The notes under the pieces were generated by a model. That model was not told the origin of the DNA. It was given only the letters and a program-made list of their open reading frames with translations, and made no database searches. A stretch of 49,795 bases of DNA from positions 1 through 49,795 of the forward strand of contig SLBA01000158.1 of assembly GCA_007126575.1 (NCBI GenBank). The letters run 5' to 3'. Below are positions 8,484 through 14,646 of the stretch, piece after piece; positions within the stretch are counted from its first letter, which is position 1; every line of letters starts with the position of its first letter. A program made the translations under genes and the position numbers. This DNA is from Gemmatimonadota bacterium. GTDB lineage: Bacteria > Gemmatimonadota > Gemmatimonadetes > Longimicrobiales > Gaopeijiaceae.

Positions 8484-10039
8484 CAGGCCCCCTCGGGCCG
8501 GCCGAAGGTCCGCTCCAGGAGGGGACGGTCGGGCTTGCCGATCGAGGTCCGCGGGATCGCGTCGACGAAGGCGAAGTCGGCGGGCACCTTGAAGCGGGCG
8601 AGCCGGGTCTCGAGGAAGTCGCGGAGCTGGTCGGCGGTGACCGCGCCGGCCTCGCGGGGGGCCACGATCGCGACGGGCACCTCGCTCCACTTCGGGTGCG
8701 GCCGTCCGATCACGCAGACCTCGGCCACCTCGGGGTGCTCCAGGATCGCCTGCTCCACCTCGGCGGGGTAGATGTTCTCGCCCCCGCTCTTGAGCATCTG
8801 CTTCTTGCGGCCCGCGATGAAGGTGAAGCCCTCGGCGTCCCACGAGGCCAGATCGCCGGTGCGAAACCAGCCCCCCGCGAAGGCCTCCTCGGTCTCCTGC
8901 GGACGCCCCCAGTACTCGCGAAAGAGGTTGGGGCCCTGCAGGACGATCTCGCCGACCTCGCCGGGGGCCACATCCTCTCCCGCGGGCCCCACGATCCGGG
9001 CGTCGAGGCTGAAGGAGGGTTTCCCTGCGAATCCCGATGCCGACGCCGCGCGGTCGAGCTGGTCGAGCTCGGTGAGAAAGGCGGTCGGCGCGGTCTCGGT
9101 GAGCCCGTACCCCCCGGCGAAGGGCACCCCCTTCTCGCGAAACCGCTCGACGATCTCGAGCGGGCAGGCATCCCCCCCATTGTACATGAAGCGCAGCGAG
9201 CTCAGATCGGCATCGGGCCAGTCCGGAGAATTCACCAGCATCGTATGGATCGCCGGCACCCCGAGCATGACGTTCACCCCCTCGTCGCGGATCACCGCGA
9301 GCGTCTCCTCGGGATCGAAGCGCCGGGGCATGATCACGCGGCCCCCGGCCAGGAGAGTGGGCAGGGTGAACAGCCCGATCCCCCCCACATGCATGAGAGG
9401 CAGGATCGTAAGCGAGGTGTCGCGCCAGGTCAGCCCCACGGCCAGGATGTCGTTGATCGCGTTCCAGAAGAGGTTCCGGTGCGTCAGGAGCGCGCCCTTG
9501 GGGCGGCCGGTGGTGCCCGAGGTGTAGACCATCAGGACAGGCTCGTCGTCGCCCGGGAGCTGCGCCATGGGGGTCGGGCGATGAGGGAGCTCGCCCTCCG
9601 ACGCCGAGTCCGCGAGCGTCTCGTACTCGCCGGGGACCCCGACCACACGGCATCCGGCGGTCTCGGAGAGGGCCTCGCCGAGTTCCTCCTGTTCGGGGCC
9701 CACGAAAACCACCTCGACCCCGGCGTCCGCCGTCTGGAAGGCGAGTTCGGCGGCCGTGAGCCGCCAGTTCAGGGGCACGGCGATGGCACCCATCCGGCCT
9801 GCAGCGAAAAGCAGGTCCAGGAAGCGGGCGTCGTTCCACATCAGGATCCCGAACCGATCCCCCGCCCCGACACCGGTCCCTTCCAGCGCGGCGACCGCGC
9901 GCTCGACGCCGACGGCCATCTCCCGGTAGCTGCGGCTCCCCTCGGGGGTGACGAGCGCGGTCCGATCGGGGTGCATGAGGGCGGCCTTGTCCATCCAGTA
10001 GCCGATCCCCGGGATGTGGCGGGCGCGGGCGTCGCTCAT
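8483..10039 (-). CDS. AMP-forming acyl-CoA ligase (FadD-like)
   Basis: 518 residues of the class I adenylate-forming superfamily. The P-loop YTSGTTGRPKG, the ILPLMHVGG segment, GGYGLTETAP, the TGDLASWD hinge-region motif, and IPRTSIGKPDRP with catalytic Lys502 are all present, so the enzyme looks fully competent. It makes acyl-AMP and then acyl-CoA from a carboxylic acid. The sequence resembles medium-chain or cyclic-acid ligases more than the FAA1 type encoded at 5764-7443, so the two probably have different substrates. The start overlaps the KASIII-like A stop by ATGA. The product could feed the two KASIII-like proteins that flank it. Confidence 0.88.
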   Translation of the reverse strand: MSDARARHIPGIGYWMDKAALMHPDRTALVTPEGSRSYREMAVGVERAVAALEGTGVGAGDRFGILMWNDARFLDLLFAAGRMGAIAVPLNWRLTAAELAFQTADAGVEVVFVGPEQEELGEALSETAGCRVVGVPGEYETLADSASEGELPHRPTPMAQLPGDDEPVLMVYTSGTTGRPKGALLTHRNLFWNAINDILAVGLTWRDTSLTILPLMHVGGIGLFTLPTLLAGGRVIMPRRFDPEETLAVIRDEGVNVMLGVPAIHTMLVNSPDWPDADLSSLRFMYNGGDACPLEIVERFREKGVPFAGGYGLTETAPTAFLTELDQLDRAASASGFAGKPSFSLDARIVGPAGEDVAPGEVGEIVLQGPNLFREYWGRPQETEEAFAGGWFRTGDLASWDAEGFTFIAGRKKQMLKSGGENIYPAEVEQAILEHPEVAEVCVIGRPHPKWSEVPVAIVAPREAGAVTADQLRDFLETRLARFKVPADFAFVDAIPRTSIGKPDRPLLERTFGRPEGA

Positions 10040-11067
10040 GGGGCCTCCCGGGGATTCCAGATCATCGCCAGGGAGCCCATCGCCAGCCCGGCCCCCGATC
10101 CGGTGAACATCAGAAGCTCGCCGGGTCGGATCCGGTCCGACCGGACCGCGTCGTCGAGCGCCATCGGCAGACAGGCCGATCCGGTGTAGCCCCACGTGCC
10201 CATGATCGTGGGCGCCTTCTCGATGGGCTCGTCCAGGAGCCGCATCACCTCGCGGATCGTCGAGAGATTGACCTGGGTCCAGAGCCAGTGGTCGACCTCG
10301 GGAACCCGGCGATCGATCCGGCCCAGGACGTCGCGGACGATGGCCGGCCACCCCTCGAGATTCACCTCGGGCGGATACTTCTTCACGAAGTGCAGTCGAT
10401 TGCGGTAGCCCTCGGCGAGCACCTCGGGGGTGATGGGCTCCGCGGTGCCTCCGGCGAAGACGCCGAGCCCGTCCGAGAGGGATCCGTCGGCGCGAAACTC
10501 CGAGGCCAGGATCCCCGGCTCCGGGCTGCGCCCCACCACCACCGCCCCCGCCCCGTCGGCGAAGATCGTCACCGTCTTCTTGTCGGTCGGGTCCACGAAC
10601 TTCGTCATGGCGTACGCGGCGACCACCAGGATCCGGTTCAGCCGGGGCTCGGCCACCAGGTACTTGGCGGCCAGGTCGAGGGCGGTCACGAATCCGGCGC
10701 ACGCCGCATTCAGGTCGAAGGTGCCCGTCGTGTAGGGAAGCCCGAGCCGTCCGTGCAGCACCGAGGCGGTCGGGGGCGAGATGTACTCGGGGGTGTCGGT
10801 CGAGACCACCAGGAGGTCGATCTCGTCCGTCCCCAGCCCGGCCGCCTCCATCGCCCGGCGCGCCGCGGGCTCCGCCAGGTCGGCGACCGACTCGTCGGGG
10901 CCGCACCACCGGCGCTCCCGGATCCCCAGCGTTCCCGACACGAACTCGTCGATCTCCTCGCCCAGGCTGCGCGAGAGCTCGGCATTCGTGACCACGCGCT
11001 CGGGCACGAAGCTGCCGGTGCCCAGGATCGTCGGGTGCGTCGTGTGGGTCGGGGGTCGGCTCATCAT
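10036..11067 (-). CDS. KASIII-like protein A with catalytic Cys but no His/Asn
   Basis: 343 residues with the FabH fold. The nucleophile is intact (Cys123 in NAACAGF, codon at 10699-10701), and the C-terminal glycine-rich GSGAGLAMGS is present. The HQAN motif reads TQVN, so the catalytic His is Thr264, and the GN-T motif reads WGYTG, so the catalytic Asn is Tyr294. Loss of His and Asn removes the decarboxylation machinery but leaves an acylatable Cys, as in acyltransferase or heteromeric members such as PqsC/PqsB-like systems and CerJ-type enzymes. It begins at the LacI-family stop (ATGA overlap; two consecutive ATGs at 11067 and 11064). Pairing with protein B is inferred from their reciprocal defects. 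Confidence 0.85.
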   Translation of the reverse strand: MMSRPPTHTTHPTILGTGSFVPERVVTNAELSRSLGEEIDEFVSGTLGIRERRWCGPDESVADLAEPAARRAMEAAGLGTDEIDLLVVSTDTPEYISPPTASVLHGRLGLPYTTGTFDLNAACAGFVTALDLAAKYLVAEPRLNRILVVAAYAMTKFVDPTDKKTVTIFADGAGAVVVGRSPEPGILASEFRADGSLSDGLGVFAGGTAEPITPEVLAEGYRNRLHFVKKYPPEVNLEGWPAIVRDVLGRIDRRVPEVDHWLWTQVNLSTIREVMRLLDEPIEKAPTIMGTWGYTGSACLPMALDDAVRSDRIRPGELLMFTGSGAGLAMGSLAMIWNPREAP

Positions 11068-12122
11068 GGCTCCCTTCGGGGCGGAGGTGCGGTGGTCTGG
11101 CGCGAGACGAACTCGACCTCGAGCGGCTTGCCCGAAAGGGCGCCCGTGTCCCGGCCGTCGAGGGTCAGCAGGAGGAGCCGCGCCGCACGTGCCCCGAGCC
11201 CGCGGGCCGGCACCATGACCGTGGTCAGCTCGGGGGTCACGTAGCGCGCCATCTCGATGTCGTCGCAGCCCACGATCGAGAACTCCGAGGGCACCCGCAC
11301 CCCGGCCGCCGCGCACGCCTTGAGCGCGCCGAGCGCCATGAGGTCGTTGGCGCAGAAGAGTCCGGTCGGGGGCACCTCGAGGGCCAGGAGAGCCGCCATC
11401 GCGCGGTCGCCTCCCGCCACCGAGGCGGGTGCCCTGCGCAGGAGGGGAGAGGTGATGGCGCAGCCCGCCTCCCGGAGCGCCTGCACGAAGCCCCGCTCGC
11501 GCATGCGGAAGGTGTACGAGGGATCGGCCGGACCCATGAAGGCCAGCGACCGATGCCCCAGCGAGAGGAGGTGCTCGGCCGCCTTCCGTCCCGCCCCGGT
11601 CGCATCGCTCGCGACGCCGGGGTACCGGCCGGTGGGCTCGTCGACCACCACGACGTTTGCGTCGGCGAGGGCCTCGTCGGGCATCGTCTCGACCGGCACC
11701 CCGGCCAGGATCACCCCGTCGACCTGCCGCTCGCGCAGACGCATCACATGCTCCGCCGCGGGGATCTGCCCGCTGTCGGCCAGGAGGACCCCATAGCCGG
11801 CTTCGCCCGCCACCCGTTCGGCGCCACTGACGACCTCCGTGAAAAATGGGTTGTCGAGCTCCGGGACCACGATTCCGAGCGCGAAGGAACGGCGCTGCAC
11901 CAGCCCGCGGGCCAGGAGGTTGGGGCGGTACCCAAGCTCCCGGGCGGACTCGATCACCCGCTCACGCGTCTCGTCGGCGATTCGAGCCTTCGGATTCCCG
12001 CTCAGTACCAGCGAGACCGTCGACTGCGAAACGCCCGCGTGCGCGGCCACATCATGGCCCGTCACACGTCGGCGGCCCCCCGAAGGGCCTCCCCGGTCAG
12101 AATCCTTCGAGCGGGTGCTCAT
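11064..12122 (-). CDS. LacI-family transcriptional regulator of the acyl cluster
   Basis: 352 residues. The N-terminal helix-turn-helix VTGHDVAAHAGVSQSTVSLV (20-39) and the hinge reading ARELGYRPNLLARGL are classic LacI/PurR. A periplasmic-binding-protein-like effector domain follows (about 75-345; FALGIVVPELDNPFF, GLFCANDLMALGAL, SIVGCDDIEMA). I use the ATG at 12122 because it begins just before the DNA-binding domain; a TTG at 12134 is in frame. Two operator-like palindromes overlap the promoter and this ATG, so autoregulation is likely. It is the first gene of the operon. LacI proteins mostly sense sugars or nucleosides, so control of acyl-CoA genes is unusual. Confidence 0.93.
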   Translation of the reverse strand: MSTRSKDSDRGGPSGGRRRVTGHDVAAHAGVSQSTVSLVLSGNPKARIADETRERVIESARELGYRPNLLARGLVQRRSFALGIVVPELDNPFFTEVVSGAERVAGEAGYGVLLADSGQIPAAEHVMRLRERQVDGVILAGVPVETMPDEALADANVVVVDEPTGRYPGVASDATGAGRKAAEHLLSLGHRSLAFMGPADPSYTFRMRERGFVQALREAGCAITSPLLRRAPASVAGGDRAMAALLALEVPPTGLFCANDLMALGALKACAAAGVRVPSEFSIVGCDDIEMARYVTPELTTVMVPARGLGARAARLLLLTLDGRDTGALSGKPLEVEFVSRQTTAPPPRREP

Positions 12123-12133
12123 ACGTATCACCA
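12116..12133. promoter_or_regulatory. LacI-type operator overlapping the regulator's start codon
   Basis: Plus strand TGCTCATACGTATCACCA: central CG, perfect inner ATACGTAT, and 6 of 8 symmetric pairs. The half-site TGCT.ATA matches the other two sites. Its centre is 14 bp from the centre of the adjacent site (12130-12147). It covers the ATG at 12122, so bound repressor would block transcription or early elongation. Confidence 0.6.
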
Positions 12134-12147
12134 AATACGTATTAGCA
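12130..12147. promoter_or_regulatory. LacI-type operator in the regulator's promoter
   Basis: Minus strand TGCTAATACGTATTTGGT: central CG, perfect inner 10-bp palindrome AATACGTATT, and 5 of 8 symmetric pairs over the full site. Twelve bases (TGCTAATACGTA) are identical to the receptor site at 3181-3198. It covers the likely -10 region of the promoter, consistent with repression. Confidence 0.62.
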
Positions 12148-12160
12148 ATCGGAATGTCAA
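12132..12160 (-). promoter_or_regulatory. Candidate promoter of the LacI-headed operon
   Basis: On the minus strand TTGACA (12160-12155, perfect -35) is followed after 17 bases by TATTTG (12137-12132), a weaker -10. An alternative extended -10, TGCTAATAC (12147-12139), lies within the same stretch. Either would start RNA within about 10 bases of the ATG at 12122, giving a nearly leaderless message. It is embedded in two operator palindromes. Confidence 0.5.
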
Positions 12161-12279
12161 GTTTTGGTAACGGGGCACTCGAACGAGGAACGAACTCAGC
12201 CGACTTCAGCCGCGCTCAGCAAAGCCCCGCCCAGCCCAGCCCGGCGAACAGAAGGGGAGCGGGAGGGGATCCCGAGGTG

Positions 12280-13131
12280 CTACCAGAGCGAGAGGGTACG
12301 GAAGTACCCGAAGGTCACTGCGGCGCCGGCGGGGAGGTTCTGCCCGTGGATCGGCACACGGGCGCCCACGTAGGCGTCACCGCCCTGCACCTCGATGCCA
12401 ACCCTCGGCAGGAGCTGAACCATCTCGCGCCGGGCGGTCTCGAGGAGGAGTCCGTCGATCATCCAGGGGTCCGAGCTCAGCCCCTCTCCGGCGAGCTGTG
12501 CGCTGATCGCACCGAAGTCGGCACCGACGGCGGCGTACCAGAACCATTCGTTGCCGGGGCGCCGCCGGGCTTCGAAGTTCGGGTCCCGCCAACGATGCCC
12601 GATCCATCCCGCCACCCAGTAGGGCCGCGGGTAGAGTGAGTGGCCCAGCTCGAGCATGAGCTCCAGGTCACGCTGCCCTTCGCCCAGGGGAATGATCTCG
12701 GCGTCGACATCGAAGTCTCCGCCGGCCAGCTTGACGCCTCCGCGCAGGGCCAACGGAAGCGGGAGCGAGGCCCCGCGGAAGAGTTCGGGAGCGATCCGCA
12801 CGAAGAACTTCGGATCGCCGAGCCCCGAGCTGGTTCGGTCCCGGGCCAGGTCGTCGAAGCGAAGGTGGTGAAAGGGGATCTGGGCCCAGACATCGAGCCC
12901 CCGGACGATCCCGACGTTCAGGGTCGTGAAGACCGACAGCGTTCGGGCATGGCCCTCGGCGAAGATCTCCTTTCGGGTCCCGGTGTGATCGTAGGACTCC
13001 CGGGTGTCGTGGTAGAAGGTCCCGACATCGACCCATCCCTCGCCCGGGGCAGTCACCCACTGCCCTTCGACCGAGGGGGTCCAGATGATCGTGCAGAGCA
13101 GAGCGGTGAGGCCAACGCCGACGGCCCTCAT
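12280..13131 (-). CDS. Predicted outer-membrane beta-barrel protein
   Basis: 283 residues. The start at 13131 gives a signal peptide (MRAVGVGLTALLCTII... cut near VEGQ) and overlaps the DUF3179 stop by ATGA; a longer start at 13170 would bury the signal. The mature part alternates polar and hydrophobic residues, with features of the phenol-degradation MetA/transporter-like outer-membrane family (early GLDVWAQIPF, GLGDPKFFVRIAPEL) and ends with an aromatic residue (TLSLW), as expected for an outer-membrane barrel. It is translationally coupled to the DUF3179 lipoprotein, so the two may act together in the envelope. The substrate is unknown. Confidence 0.7.
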   Translation of the reverse strand: MRAVGVGLTALLCTIIWTPSVEGQWVTAPGEGWVDVGTFYHDTRESYDHTGTRKEIFAEGHARTLSVFTTLNVGIVRGLDVWAQIPFHHLRFDDLARDRTSSGLGDPKFFVRIAPELFRGASLPLPLALRGGVKLAGGDFDVDAEIIPLGEGQRDLELMLELGHSLYPRPYWVAGWIGHRWRDPNFEARRRPGNEWFWYAAVGADFGAISAQLAGEGLSSDPWMIDGLLLETARREMVQLLPRVGIEVQGGDAYVGARVPIHGQNLPAGAAVTFGYFRTLSLW

Positions 13132-14297
13132 CGAGTCCACAGCTGGGTGTCCGGGTGGAAGTCGGTCCATGCGAACCAGAAGGCGGTGTAGGCCTCGGTG
13201 ATCGGGACCAGGCGCTCCCCTTCGAGCGGCCCGCTCACCGCCAGCCCGTCGAGCCGCCAGGTCGAGCCGGTCTCGGCATCTCGAAACGCCCCATCGTGCC
13301 CCGAGAAGGTCAGGGTTTCCGATCCCAGGTTCCGCCGGAAGCCCGCCGCGCCCTGCGCCTCGCGGTCCCAGAAGACCACGACGCTCGTGGCATTCACGAA
13401 GTCGTGCACCGCGAAGGTCGGCGCAGCGCCGGCATCCAGCTCGAGGAAGGGGTAGGCCGCGCCCCCGTCCGGCCGGTCCGACGGGATCCCGAACACGCGC
13501 TCCTTGTTCAGGCGTCTGGAATCAGGATTCGACTGCTCCTGCACGGTCCCCTCGTTTCCGACCTGCTCGTAGATCCGGTACGGGTTGACCGAGTAGTCCC
13601 GGTTGAAGCCGGTGTCCGAGCTCACGACACGGGTGTCGGGGTGGAGTCGCTTCCATGCTCCCCAGGTCAGGTCCAGGGTCGGGATCTGGGGGAGCACGGT
13701 CCCGTCGCGCACACCGCAGCGGGCCTGGCCCCACATCTGAAGCCAGAGCGAGAACTCGTCGTTCCGATCGTAGAGGACCAGGTTGTTGCGGAAGAGCGCG
13801 CCCGAAACCCCGAGCTCGGCCCCCCCGATCGGGGTCCGATCGAAGGCGAGCGCCGTGGCCGTCAGCGGGCAGTATGTCACGGCGACGGAAGCGCCCGTCG
13901 GCGGATCCAGATTCACCACCTCGTGCTTGTACATGATCCAGTAAGGCACGGCGATCGGCTCGCCGTCGACCACCACCCCGATCACCCGATCCTCGTCGGT
14001 GACATAGGACGCGCCGGCGTGGTCGGGAGCGACGAGGGTGGGATTCTGAAGCGTGGGGACCGCGTTGCTTCCCACGCCCCCACCCACGAAGTCGCCATTC
14101 GGAACCGAGCACTGGATCCCCTCGAAGAGGTTCGAGGGCCGGTCGCCGTTGTCATCGTTGTTCGAAGGCGAGACCCCGTCATCGCAGCCGGAGAGTGCCA
14201 GCAGCACCCCCGTCAGCAGGGGGAGCGCGAGCGAAGCGACGCGAAGCGGGAAGTCCGAGACCTCGGCCGTTCGCCTCCTCGTGAATCCGGATTTCAT
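13128..14297 (-). CDS. DUF3179 lipoprotein (paralogue 1)
   Basis: 389 residues. There is a positively charged N-terminus, a hydrophobic stretch and a lipobox LSGC with Cys38, followed by a Ser/Asn/Asp-rich linker. The DUF3179 domain spans about 60-385 and shows HEVVN (125-129), TYCPLT with Cys143, GVSGALFRNNLVLYDR, a WKRLHPDT segment, and a C-terminal WFAWTDFHPDT. The conserved His and Cys are shared by all three paralogues in this window. The family function is not established. It forms an ATGA-coupled pair with the outer-membrane barrel gene downstream. Confidence 0.85.
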   Translation of the reverse strand: MKSGFTRRRTAEVSDFPLRVASLALPLLTGVLLALSGCDDGVSPSNNDDNGDRPSNLFEGIQCSVPNGDFVGGGVGSNAVPTLQNPTLVAPDHAGASYVTDEDRVIGVVVDGEPIAVPYWIMYKHEVVNLDPPTGASVAVTYCPLTATALAFDRTPIGGAELGVSGALFRNNLVLYDRNDEFSLWLQMWGQARCGVRDGTVLPQIPTLDLTWGAWKRLHPDTRVVSSDTGFNRDYSVNPYRIYEQVGNEGTVQEQSNPDSRRLNKERVFGIPSDRPDGGAAYPFLELDAGAAPTFAVHDFVNATSVVVFWDREAQGAAGFRRNLGSETLTFSGHDGAFRDAETGSTWRLDGLAVSGPLEGERLVPITEAYTAFWFAWTDFHPDTQLWTR

Positions 14298-14646
14298 TCA
14301 GACCCTCCAGCCGAAGCGTTGTGGCATCGATGCGGCGGGCGCCGGGCGGGTGCGGTGGATGCCCAGCCGACGCAGGGGACACCCAGCCGATGCGGCAAGC
14401 GACCCCCGATCGCGCCCTCACCCAGCGAATCCCCGAAGGTCCGGGTTCGGTTCCCGGTCATTGCCAGTATCCTCGTGGGATCCCGGACAGAAGTGTCCAC
14501 ACCCTCTGTCCGGAAGCGAGGGTGTGGACAGTTGTGTCCGCGACCGAACCCGGCGAGGGGCGGCCCCGCGTGGTGCCGCAGGAACGCCGGTTCCCGTGCG
14601 AGGGCACCCGAATGCCACGCCGATTCTTCCACCAAACGTCGCGACG
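14298..14646. other. Non-coding gap with nested inverted repeats
   Basis: About 350 bases between the DUF5916 stop and the DUF3179 start, without a convincing gene. It holds a perfect 13-bp stem (14494-14506 with 14518-14530, 11-base loop), a second possible stem CGGACAG/CTGTCCG (14484-14490 with 14506-14512) that shares bases with it, and two copies of GGACA-N4-TGTCC (14485-14498 and 14526-14539). The rest shows short GC-rich repeats (a CAGCCGA motif twice near 14360-14393). Confidence 0.65.
14484..14539. repeat. Composite inverted repeat with two GGACA-N4-TGTCC units
   Basis: Units at 14485-14498 (GGACAGAAGTGTCC) and 14526-14539 (GGACAGTTGTGTCC) flank a 13-bp perfect stem. Two mutually exclusive hairpins can form. 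No T-run follows on either strand. It could be a dispersed palindromic element, a transcription-factor binding array or a transcript-end structure; a genome-wide count would separate these. Confidence 0.6.

Noticed and set aside
7440-9839. Single 799-codon frame through ligase and KASIII-like B genes
   Set aside because: Its first half is out-of-frame translation of the acyl-CoA ligase; the real gene starts at 8483 with MIGIAGLG and overlaps the ligase stop.
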